Positions 54,501 through 64,000 of a DNA stretch of 64,000 bases are shown here, one piece after another. Positions within the stretch are counted from its first letter, which is position 1, and each line of letters starts with the position of its first letter. Under the pieces are notes generated by a model, which searched no databases, had not been told where the DNA came from, and worked only from the letters and a program-made list of their open reading frames with translations. Made by a program: the position numbers and the translations under genes. Source of the DNA: Icerya purchasi (taxonomy: Eukaryota > Arthropoda > Insecta > Hemiptera > Monophlebidae); the NCBI GenBank assembly GCA_039619475.1, contig CM077115.1:444901292-444965291 (forward strand), written 5' to 3'.

Positions 54501-55157
54501 CATCCCTGATTACCAAGTTAACGTCTAGAACCGTTACAATATCGATAAACAACACAATAAGTACAGATTTGCTTGAAATAGCGAACTTCTTTACACAATT
54601 TCTAGCTGATCAATCAATCGATTCCAACTATTCACCCTCTGGAGCTGTGAACAAACTGAACATAGAATCCTTTTCACTAGACCAACTCTCAAAACGATGA
54701 GCCTTACAACACACCGATCACTTTTGAAGAACTTCAATTTGTGATTAAAGAAACAAAATCAGCAGCTGTCGAATCTGATGGTGTCCATATGTGTATGCTA
54801 CAGAATTCCACTGAGCCAACTCTTTATCTGCAATATTCAATGAAATCTGGCTCTCAAATACTTTCTCGGACAGCTGGAGAATAGCAGAAGTTATTCTCAT
54901 TCTTAAACAGGGTAAGAAGAACCCTCTTCTGATTACAAACTGTCGTTCTATTTCACTCACGTCTGTCCTTTGCAAAGTGTTCAAAAAAATTGCTAACAGT
55001 CGTCATTTGATGTGCTATTGGAAAAGAGGATAATCTGCTCAGCAAACATTAGTCTGGCTTCGGAACTGGTCGCTCGACAACAGACCAGCTACTGTTTCTT
55101 AAACAATCTATTCGAGCTGCTTTCCTTCAGAAACATCACGTTCTTGTTTTTGACATT
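54500..55157 (+). pseudogene. I-like RT, first part
   Basis: Reads SLITKLTSRTVTISINNTIS and LLEIANFFTQFLA, then broken frames: SAIFNEIWLSNTFSDSWRIA, EVIPILKQGKKNPL, SISLTSVLCKVFKKIANSRH and HHVLVFDI at the break. Corresponds to the region before RT motif 3. Confidence 0.6.
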
Positions 55158-57245
55158 TTTATGTCTTTGCTTTGGCACATAAACTTGAAAAGCGTTACCA
55201 AATGAAAACGTCACGAAGAGGAGCGTCACGAAGAGGAGCGTCACGAAATGGACCGTCACGGAAAAGCGTTACGAAAATTTTATGTCTTTACTTGGATATG
55301 ACTGATTACTAATATTATGTCTGCGTCTCTACTTGGGCACATAAACTCGAAAAGCGTTACAAAAATGGGCGGCACGAAATTGAGCCTTATGAAATGCAGC
55401 GTCACGAAATAGAATGGCGTGTCATAAATATCGAAAGAACCAACAAATTTTCAACACTTACCCTATGACATTTTCCATCCGGTCCAGTGATTCGATATTT
55501 TTAAGCAATTCGTCATCCGCCGGATATATATATATATATTTTGTTTTAATTGAGAAAATAAAGCGTTATCACTTGGGCAAGTTCCGAACTGTAGTCAATT
55601 AACAACTCGGCGGTAAGTTCTTGGGTAATGTTCGCTATGAATGGCCGTGCATTGCATGCAACAGTTGAATTGTTTTCTAAATTTTTATCTCTCTCCTTAA
55701 ATTGATGAGTGTTTCCAGTAGTTTAGACCATTAATCGTCTGTCCGCACTCCATGAATTCCACTAAAATAATGTGATCCCTTTGTTGTCTTAAAACATCAA
55801 CATTGGACGGATTTTCTATAAGATTAAACTAATAACGGCGCAATAACCAAACTAGTCTCATTTTAAAGGTAAAAATATTACGTTTAATAATTTTTTGTTG
55901 CACACATGTCTTTACTTTGGCAAATAAACTTGTAAAGCGTCACGAAATGGAGCGTCACAGAAAAGCATTACGAAAATTTCATGTCTTTACTTAGATACAA
56001 CTGATTACTAATAAGAGAGCATCGAATGAGACTGATTTCCCACATACACGAGTATGTATTCAATAGAAGTAGGTTAAAGTGTTACCTATAGCGACTTGTA
56101 GAGAAACCTATGAAGATTGTAGGTTTGTGTATTTCACACGTCATTTCCTCAATATTACCACCGTTAACGATAATGATGTAAATAAGGAACCTTGTACTAG
56201 CGGTAGTTAGTTGTTAAACGTATATTTTTACGCATACGTTGCGATATAATATGTATAAAGGAAATCACAGGTTACACGACGACAATGTGTCGGTGAACGC
56301 CTGAATGACTGTACAAAGCCCACTTTTAAGGGAAAACATGAAAATGTCTCACTGTGTTGCGGACTTGTACGTAAGCTGATTTCAAAAATTCTGGAACAAG
56401 TAGATAGTAGTTTGGGGGGTAGCCTAAGAATAACGTTGTAATTTCTATCAAACTTCACACAGTATTTTTTCTTTCTTTTTTAGTATAAGAACACCCTAAA
56501 AAATCATCAATATTTTTTGTCTAGCTATATAAAAAATTAGTTTTCTTTCCGATCTGTATTTATCCGCGTGGTAAATGACGGCGCTGTTAATATTTTACGC
56601 GTCAATAGCATTAATTATATTGTTAATAAAAAATGTTTAATCCGCGTTATTTTATGACTACCAGTAACTGCGTTGAACTCATCAGTACACCTACTACATG
56701 GGACATCACTGGCCGGTGTAAACTCTTTCAAACGAACAACGAATTATTAAAAGTGGTAATAATCTCCTTTTCTCGAAGTCGGTAACATGAAGAGTTTCGT
56801 GTATTACGTACTTTTATGGCGGTGATAAAATGTTGGTGATCTAGGCAAAAATAAGTTACAAGAAGTTATGGGTTTTTAGGAACAACTGACTCAATTGCTA
56901 TGTAATTTCGATTGTGTTTCCGAAAAGAGAGGCTGCGAGGAAGCAAAGAAAAACAAAATATCTATATTTTCGGTGATAATCCGACTTCTATAATCGCGTA
57001 TTCGCCAAATTCCAGCAATAGAGATGCAGAGTTTGAGAACTTTTCCAGGTTAATTAGAAATGGAATGTGCGGTGAAAGTAAAGAGTTTCAGAAAGAGAGA
57101 CGGTTTCTGTGATTTGTATCAATTAGTTCATTTACAACAGAAGCATTAGTCTGTTCCAGTTATAATAATTTCCGGTAGCAAAGAAAAATTGTATTCCGGC
57201 CAACAGGTTATTTCGTTAACTAACGAGAAAATTATATTGTTACCG
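55158..57245. other. about 2.1 kb insertion with GTCACGAAATGG-type repeats
   Basis: Blocks at about 55160-55300, 55320-55425 and 55910-56010 share TTATGTCTTTACTTGGGCAC, ATAAACTTGAAAAGCGTTAC and one or more GCGTCACGAAATGGA units. No recognised protein. A 66-residue ORF at 56912-57112 is of unknown nature. The element type is unknown. Confidence 0.5.
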
Positions 57246-58049
57246 GCATTAGCTATTTCTTTTTATCTCACCAAAGCTTTCGACGTCATTTGGAGATGCA
57301 TCATACTTTCAACGCTGCATAAATGAGAAATTCGCGGTCACTTGGCAAAATTCATCCAAAATTTCCTCTCTCATAGGCAATTCTATGTTCGTCTAGGCCA
57401 CATCTACTCCGAACTTCATCTTCTCCAAAATGGTGTCCCACAAGGATCCGGCCTCAGTTCGACACTGTTTAATATTAGCATAAATGGCATAGTTGATCAG
57501 ATTCATGCTCCAATTCGTTTTTCTCTTTTCGCTGATGACTTTGTAATGTTCATCACCTGCTCAGATCTACCGCTAGGAAATTAAATTCTTCAACATGCTG
57601 TCGACTCTCTTCACACATGGGCGACAAATAATGGTTTCATGTTCTCTCCAACAGACGCTGCTCACATGAAACCAAAATCTACATAGATAATTCGCCATTA
57701 ACAACTTCTGATTCCGTGAAATATCTCGGAATGATATTCGACGAAAGACTATCATGAAAGCTTCATATAAACAACTTGAAGAATAACTGCATGAAGAAAT
57801 TGAATATTATCAAAAAACTTTCAAATACAACCTATGGCTCAGACTGTTCCTCACCCTTAAAAATTTACAACTGGTTGATCAAATCTAGACTCAACTATGG
57901 CTCTTCAGTTTACAACTCTGCGAATAGATCACTTTTCGACTCCCTCAATACTATTCATCACTCCGCAATCAGGTTATCAATTGGAGTTTTTCCATCGTCA
58001 CCTGTAGACAGCATCCTGTGCAAAATTGGAGAAATCCCTTTTTGCTTTT
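57246..58049 (+). pseudogene. I-like RT, catalytic part
   Basis: Reads YLTKAFDVIWRCIILSTLHK, LAKFIQNFLSHRQFYVRLGH, QNGVPQGSGLSSTLFNISIN, FSLFADDFVMFITCSD (catalytic FADD) and, in other frames, YLGMIFDERLS-like and LIKSRLNYGSSVYNSANRS. It ends at the minus-strand insertion. Several stops. Confidence 0.7.
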
Positions 58050-59345
58050 TTTTTTTTTTTTTTTGAGGCACGTCAGCGGCATTGACCCAACAACAACAAA
58101 AATGAAGGAAAGGGTTAAATAAAGAGGCGATTAGAAATAGAGCTTAGGAAAGATTGTAGTACAGGGATTATATCTGGAGATGGAAAAGAAAGGACAAAGG
58201 AAGAATTATACGGAGCAGGAAGACCCAGTGCCAAGATTTTGGAGTACAAAACAGAGCGCTTGGAATCAAGGGCAGGGCATTCAAAGAAGATGTGGTTTGC
58301 ATCACATATGAGAGGAGAGATGGAATTATGAAGGGGACAATCAGGAGAAGAGGACAGGGAAAAACGAAAGCGTGAAGAGGGTAGAAGGGAGTGATTAATA
58401 CGCAGTCTGATTAAGGAAATGATCGCGGAGCGTTAATAAGAATAGGATTGAAACCACGGCTGAGAAGAGGGAACCGGCTGAATTTTAAGATAATGAGAGG
58501 CAGGATTAGAAGATAGAGAAGGATAGATGTCCGACCATAGTCGGGAATGATTAGCTGAGGAAAGAAGGAGGATGTCCGAGGTAGGAATGTTGCAGAATAA
58601 AGGACCATCGCGGGCGGCCGAACGGGCTAAAAAGTCCGCTAACTCGTTGCCCTCGATGCCAGAGTGACTAGGAACCCACGCGTAGATTGGATATAAGAAA
58701 ACGAATTAAAAGAATAACAGAATTGGAGGAATGAGAAGGAGGAGAAGAAATGGCTTGAAGAACACTTTTGGAATCGGAGACAATCAGACATTTACTGATC
58801 TCTATTATGGATGGAATGAACGAGACTGCGCGTAAAATGGAGATAGACCCCGCTGTGAAGATAGAACAGAAGGAAGGAAGCTTGAAGGACTCAGAGTGAT
58901 TCAGTGAGAAGGAGGTAAACGCGCCGTCCACCCCGTTCTCGTTTTTAGAACCGTCAGTGAAGAATGTTAGATGAGAAGGAAAAGATGTGTCAAGCATGTG
59001 GAGGAATTCGGCTTGGATTGAAGAATGTGCAATTGAGCTGGTTTGAGAAGAGATTAATAGACTGCCAAATGCTGGAAAAGTCATGGGAAAAGTAAGGAAG
59101 TTTGGAATAAGAAAAGACATAAGGCGAAAAATTGGAGACTCGAGCTGCTAAAAGCGAAAGGATTGGGATTTTGTGAGGAACAAAACGCCATTGGTTTTTA
59201 ATACTAAGATAGGAAGAGATAAGATTAGATGAGGACACAGAAAGCCGTTTAATTAGAAAATTATAACCAAGCTGCGATCTGCGGATAAAAAGTGGTTGCA
59301 TAGCAGATTCAGAGAGGATAGCAGGAATGGGAGAAGATTTTAGCG
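58050..59345 (-). mobile_element. 5'-truncated RNase H-bearing element copy
   Basis: On the minus strand from 59345: KSSPIPAILSESAMQPLFIR, LGYNFLIKRLSVSSSNLI, then RNase H with LTFFTDGSKNENGVDGAF and LIVSDSKSVLQAISSP, C-terminal pieces, and a poly-A (T run at 58051-58066). The equivalent E motif reads TAGSIS rather than TAESAA, so a catalytic residue is lost. It is related to 37721-39984 and inserted into the I-like element. Confidence 0.8.
58668..59120 (-). pseudogene. RNase H domain, inactivated
   Basis: D (FFTDGSKN) and D (IVSDSKSVLQAI) motifs are present, but the E motif is changed (FTAGSIS) and the HAGIEGNE block falls in another frame at 58668-58640. Confidence 0.7.
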
Positions 59346-59830
59346 CTCCCTATCATCGTAACATCACTCTACTCAACACGCGCCTTCTCACCCAAGCAAA
59401 CCCAAATTTTCCGTCATATAACTTGGTACAACAACATCCTACACAATCACGCTCAATTTTCACTTCTCCAACCGCAAGGAAGAAGTTATGTTAACTCGTC
59501 TCCGCATAGGCCATTCCTCACTGTCCGCCTCTCATCTCTTTACAAAACAACCTGTCCTTCAGTGCCCTTTTTGCAACGCACCTACAACAATCTCACACAT
59601 ACTAACATCATGTCCACTCCTCCACAATGAAAGTTCCCAACTGCTCAGCCATCCTCCCTCTCTATCCAAAATACTTTCTGATGATCTATCTAAAATAAAT
59701 TCTCTTTTCCAATTCCTAAAACACTCTAATCCCTATATTAAAATTTAACTCCTTCCATGCTTTATCCAGTAGAGCTTAGCGGCAGTACATGGCACGTGAA
59801 AACACCAGGAACCAGGAACTAGGAACCAAA
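59346..59830 (+). pseudogene. I-like ORF2 C-terminus and 3' end
   Basis: Reads MLTRLRIGHSSLSASHLFT, LQCPFCNAPTTISHILTSC (CCHC-type end) and FLKHSNPYIKI, then a 3' UTR to about 59830. The RLRIGH...CPFC...H...C motif parallels 31401 (LSRIRIGH, CALC...H...C). Confidence 0.7.
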
Positions 59831-60492
59831 TTATTTTTATTTTGTTTTATTTGAAAACACAAGTTGATATATGATGAATATTAATTTTTTATTACATGTT
59901 GGAGGTAGAAGCCTCTCGTGGGCTCTTTTATAAAGTAGGACCTGGAGCTGCAGTCCTCCCTCCTAACCCAGGCCTGGTTATCAGAACTATTTACTGTTTC
60001 GTTGATGAACATATTAATTTAGTGAAGGTGAAAAAAATGGATTCGCGCAATAAATGATGAAGACTATAAAGTGAATTTTTAGTTCTAGTTTTCTACTATT
60101 TTTTTTTTTTTTTTTTTTTTTTAATAAATTTACAAATTATTTTCTACTAACTGATATCTGGAATTAAATATTTCATAAAAATATAATAAAACATTTTATG
60201 TCGGTAAATTTAACATTTTTTGATAACAAAATAATAAAAAGATGTTTAAAATTTCTTTCGCATTACGATAAAAGGGTGTGATAATGGTCTGATAATATGC
60301 AATTTTTTAAGACATTAAGTTTAAAAAAGTAATTGTGAAAGTGATTTATTTCACGGCTATGTTGATAAAATTTTATAATCTTGTGTGGTCGTCTCGAAAA
60401 TTCTTATTCATTTATCCGATTTCATTCCATCTCTGCTGCCGTTATTATCCTGTAGTTCCATTTATTTTACTAGTCTTTTTCAATTAAGTAAA
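59831..60492. other. AT-rich non-coding
   Basis: Includes a T run at about 60102-60122. No gene. Confidence 0.45.
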
Positions 60493-60566
60493 ATGAATAA
60501 GTATTTCATTATTAATATTTTAATTGTTATTACTGTTAATATTTCCTATTTGACTGTTGCTGATGG
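60493..60566 (+). other. possible first exon with signal peptide
   Basis: ATG at 60493 reads MNKYFIINILIVITVNISYL then TVADG, a good hydrophobic signal peptide shape, with a GTAAAT donor-like site at 60567. No following exon could be found, so chance is a real alternative. Confidence 0.2.
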
Positions 60567-60657
60567 TAAATATATTATATTAACACATTTATTGTATATG
60601 CATCACACACGTTTAAACATTTAACTTAAAAGTTAAAATAAATTTTTAGGTGCGTTT

Positions 60658-60996
60658 TTAAAAATTTCTATATTTTAAATGCGAGCGAGACATATCACTG
60701 CGTTTCGAATGAAATAGAAATGTGTGATGATATAGGATGGAAATGGGCTGAAAGAGGATTGAAGTGATGAATAAACCTGGCCTATAAATTACATTTAAAA
60801 AGTTCTCCGTCTGTGCATTATGCAGCAATAAGTCAATATTAAAATTACCACAAATCAGGAAATTATCATTATTATTTAATTTCCTTAAAAGTGTTGCGGT
60901 TTCTTCTATTAATTTACCTAAGTTTTTACTCGGTGTTTGATATATAGCAATTAAACATAAAAAATCTATATCAACCAACAAAATAACTTTACTCAC
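60658..60996 (-). pseudogene. CR1/L2-like endonuclease fragment
   Basis: Reads FLCLIAIYQTPSKNLGKLIE, LNNDNFLICGNFNIDLLLHN (GDFN motif changed to GNFN) and TENFLNVI, the middle of an APE endonuclease like that at 28814. The catalytic D is lost. Confidence 0.6.
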
Positions 60997-62582
60997 AATT
61001 ATTTGGGAATATCTGGATCATGCAATACACCTTCCTCTTTCTCTTGAAAATCCTGGAGACGTGATGTTTCTTCTCGATTTTTAATCTGGGATTGTTTAGC
61101 ATAATCAGAGGAACGTCGTTCAGTTTACCATTTTTTATGCTTTTATGATCTGATCTATACGTTTTATTTATATTTTTCCAGTTTTGACATCTACCAACAT
61201 TCTTTTTTCCGTTTTACGCTGTCCATTTTATTTTTTATTCATTCATTTTTTCCCTTTTTTATTTTGTCGTAGATGACTTTTTTTTATGTATGTTAAATTT
61301 AGGCCGTTAAAACTAATTATTAGTCAAGTGAACCTGTCGCTGATATACATTAATACAGACACTGATCTAATCGTTGAAATTTTTTAAATACCCAACCATA
61401 AGTCTACTATCGTGATGAGCCATATCTATACTTATTGCCAGTACATTTTAATTAAAACGTTAACAAAGTACATAAAAAAATTCTTATTACACATTTCAGT
61501 TTATTGGGAAAGTTGAACCCTCCCAGTAAAACTTTAGGAGTCTTGAAGGTTTTTTGGTTTCTTGCCAGCCCAAGTTAATTGATTAGCTGAAAATAGTTAG
61601 TTCACATATGAATAAGAGCAAAAATGAAATAGTGTCACTGATCTCGAGTTACTGGTACTTTAAAATTAATAGTATCTATTAATTTAATTGAGGATGTGAT
61701 ATTTTAATCACGAAGAAGCAAATGACAATCAAGATAGCACTTTATTGTTAACATAACATACGTTATAAATTTAATCAACGTAATTTACATTGTAATTTTT
61801 GATTATAGATTTATCTGAAGAAAAAAATACATTAAAAGGAATGATCAAAGTGTTACGTGAAGTCAACGTATGTGTTTTTAAAAACCTGACCATCGTTTTT
61901 TGTTTTTTTTTTTAGACCTCTTGTTATAATGTAACAAAAAATGTGCTGGCTTTTGCTAACTTTAATTCTTGTAACTTTTAATTCGAAGAAAATTATAAAT
62001 TTACTAAACTATTTCCATTTTCTGATACAGGTTAAGATGAACTGCTGCTAATTTTATATTTTGAATTTCAGCTTTATAGATTTATCGGGTGATGAGTTAT
62101 GATCTTTTAAGTGATTTTTGAGATCGTTTTATATGTATACCATATTTTATATTCTTGGCGTTTTTTCGCCTACAGTGTAATCGGTCATCTTCATGTTATA
62201 GATCGTTTTAAAGAGAATTTTAATTGTAATTTATGTTCCAAATTTGAAGATTGTAAATGAAGCCGTTTGTGAGTTATTGATTTTTATTTGATATTTTTGT
62301 CGTTTCTGAACCATCTTATAAGGATTCCGTGCATTATATGTGTATATTAAACGAACTAACATGAATTTTTTGTAAAACGCGAAAGAAGAAAAGAAAGAAA
62401 ACAACGGTAAAATTTGTTAGTTTTACGGATAAATCAGTATAGTTGTATTTAACAATGCCTATGCAGTGCGCTCAACGTTTCGAACAAGTTGTATTTAACG
62501 CGTTCAGTGTAATAATTAATTAAATTTCTCGTAATATCGTATTATGTGTACGTCGCATACCGTTCGGTGATAATTGAACGGA
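60997..62582. other. AT-rich non-coding
   Basis: No supported gene. The last few hundred bases before 62583 may be the 5' leader of the following retroelement. Confidence 0.4.
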
Positions 62583-64000
62583 ATGATGCTACCCGCTTCA
62601 TCATCGACCGGGAATCCGGCTCAGTCGCCGATAAACCAAACGAATCTACAACCACAGCAATCAGGTGATACCGTTTCATTTCTTTCGATACCGAAACATG
62701 CGAGTGATCGCGCATCCACTCACACACAACCCCACACAGACACACACCAACACTCTTTCACTGATAACACAACCATTACACATAACACGAACAGCTCTGC
62801 ACTGCCGAGCCGTACATCTGATCACGATTTCCCCGCTTTACCACTGTCGATAAATGCACCTGCTAAGTTTTCAAATACGCGATCCAAACAAACCTTCACG
62901 GAAAAAATTAAAACAACGAAAAAAATTATTCCGTTAACGAAATTTGAACACCCTAAAGACGAACAGGGCATAATATTCCCGTACATCTCTCCTCTATCAA
63001 TTCGCGACTATTTCGTAGTGCTGAAAGACAAAGTCGGTGGTGCTCATAATATCACAGCCGGCTCTCGTATCAGCGGGGATAGAATAATAATTTTCTTAAA
63101 ATCCGTCCACCTAACAGACTCGTTCTTCAAAAATAACGGAACAATAACGATAGGTGAAGAAACAATCCAAGCACGCAGGGTGAGAAATCCGGCTAATAAA
63201 CTCGTGCTGTCTAACGTTTCAGCCACCATACCGAACGAAATAATTGCACAATACTTGTCGTCTATCATGGGGGTTAAACAACTCTCACCGATAGCTATAT
63301 TGCGGGTTAATCCTTCCGATCCAGAATTCGGGCACATAATTAGCTGGAAGCGACAAGTCTACATTGAAAGCGTCGACTGCCTTCACATCCCTGAATCTTT
63401 CCTAATTAAACACAATGACCACGAATACCGCATTTTCACCCACCTTGAAGATCATGGTTGTACAAATTGTAAACGTACCAAAACTAAAGAAGATACCGTA
63501 AACGAGCCAGAACACATAACGATGCAACAGCACGAACAGAGGCATAGTGTGGATGAAAGTACCCATGATCAAGCTAACGCAGCCCAGAAACGCCCCCATC
63601 TAATATCGCCGCCACCCCCCGTCACAGATCAGTTACAGCCGAATTTTTCTTTCCAGCCAGAAACCAAGCGGAAGAGTATGGAAAATGAAGATTCGAAGGG
63701 AAAGATGCAGGAGACTGTGACCATCCCGATACAAATGGATTCGGCGCAGTCGACTACATCGACCACAGCGGCCACCAACCCTACTCAAAAGCCCAATAAA
63801 TCGGTAGAAGTAGAAAAAATAATTGCTGGGGCTAAACACCTCTTTAACAGCAAAAACTCCCCTTTATATATGAACTATGAGGAGTTCAAGTTATTTATGA
63901 AAAATGTATGTTCAGACCCCGATTTTATAAATTATGCCAATGATTACACCGAGGACAAAGATGGTCTCATACACATGTTATCAACGGTAAAACCATTTTT
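62583..64000 (+). CDS. ORF1 (gag-like) of an I-like retroelement, open to window end
   Basis: Open for about 472 codons from ATG at 62583. The N-terminus is Ser/Thr/Gln/Pro rich. From about residue 115 it reads IIPLTKFEHPKDEQGIIFPY, NPANKLVLSNVSATIPNEII and IPESFLIKHNDHEYRIFTHL, matching the central part of the 34620-36071 ORF1 (LIISNVSPIIPHHII, LLINYNGKDYRIF). The knuckle position reads CTNCKRTKTKEDT, keeping CxxC but lacking the H and last C. The C-terminus (LYMNYEEFKLFMKNV, YANDYTEDKDGLIHML) matches the shared C-terminal domain. ORF2 should follow beyond the window. Confidence 0.75.
   Translation, partial: MMLPASSSTGNPAQSPINQTNLQPQQSGDTVSFLSIPKHASDRASTHTQPHTDTHQHSFTDNTTITHNTNSSALPSRTSDHDFPALPLSINAPAKFSNTRSKQTFTEKIKTTKKIIPLTKFEHPKDEQGIIFPYISPLSIRDYFVVLKDKVGGAHNITAGSRISGDRIIIFLKSVHLTDSFFKNNGTITIGEETIQARRVRNPANKLVLSNVSATIPNEIIAQYLSSIMGVKQLSPIAILRVNPSDPEFGHIISWKRQVYIESVDCLHIPESFLIKHNDHEYRIFTHLEDHGCTNCKRTKTKEDTVNEPEHITMQQHEQRHSVDESTHDQANAAQKRPHLISPPPPVTDQLQPNFSFQPETKRKSMENEDSKGKMQETVTIPIQMDSAQSTTSTTAATNPTQKPNKSVEVEKIIAGAKHLFNSKNSPLYMNYEEFKLFMKNVCSDPDFINYANDYTEDKDGLIHMLSTVKPF

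Larger units (their letters stand above)
51575..59830 (+). mobile_element. second I-like non-LTR retrotransposon, 5' truncated and three times interrupted
   Basis: ORF1 from its CCHC knuckle on, then endonuclease, RT and C-terminal region of ORF2. Interruptions are at about 53667-54500, 55158-57245 and 58050-59345. It carries many stops. Same architecture as the 31265-36345 element but a different family. Confidence 0.75.

Noticed and set aside
56912..57112. 66-residue ORF in the 2.1 kb insert
   Set aside because: No domain, no splice or start context, alternative start codon.
62542..63839. Minus-strand ORFs of 65-97 residues
   Set aside because: Antisense shadows of the long ORF1 at 62583.

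Overview
This 64 kb window looks like an AT-rich, repeat-dominated stretch of an animal genome, almost certainly an arthropod and probably an insect. The evidence is intron-containing gene fragments, several clades of arthropod-type non-LTR retrotransposons (RTE, R1-like, I-like, CR1/L2-like, Jockey-like), a Penelope-like element and several DNA transposons. The order cannot be fixed from the sequence. I see no rRNA, tRNA, CRISPR or bacterial-style operons.

Region 1 (about 1-11.4 kb) holds the only recognisable host gene: four exons on the + strand with phase-compatible splice sites, matching the OCRE, acidic and FHA parts of an AGGF1-like protein. Two in-frame stops, one at the FHA glycine-arginine site, suggest a decayed copy. 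A Tigger-type DNA transposon remnant lies in its intron. Region 2 (11.6-17.9 kb) holds an RTE element broken by an 8 x 25 bp tandem array, plus fragments of Jockey-like and R1-like elements.

Region 3 (17.9-28.4 kb) is a nest. A hAT transposon (13 bp TIRs, near-perfect 8 bp TSD) contains a Jockey-like retroelement, which is itself split by a Penelope-like element with a 14 bp TSD, about 545 bp inverted arms and hammerhead-like motifs. RTE and CR1/L2-like fragments follow, including an apparently fused ORF. Region 4 (28.8-40.7 kb) is a deeper nest. A minus-strand CR1/L2-like element is split by a + strand RNase H-bearing element (TSD AGATTT). That element is split by a TTAA-flanked DNA transposon with 18 bp TIRs, which carries a nearly intact minus-strand I-like element and a small MITE.

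Region 5 (41.2-42.6 kb) has two closely spaced compact genes of a virus-like or Maverick-associated style, cut short by a retroelement. Region 6 (43-51.6 kb) contains the most unusual structure: a 5.76 kb foldback-like element (45560-51315) with about 1.7 kb inverted arms. Its outer ends are 16 bp minisatellites (unit GTGCGCTTTTGTCCGT), and a 7 bp duplication (GTAACTC) flanks it inside a dispersed satellite-like repeat. Region 7 (51.6-59.8 kb) is a second, more decayed I-like element with three insertions. Region 8 (60-64 kb) is mostly non-coding and ends with a long open ORF1 (gag-like) running off the window.

Apart from the AGGF1-like gene, nearly all coding sequence belongs to mobile elements. 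The genes do not form a pathway; the layout records successive insertion events.
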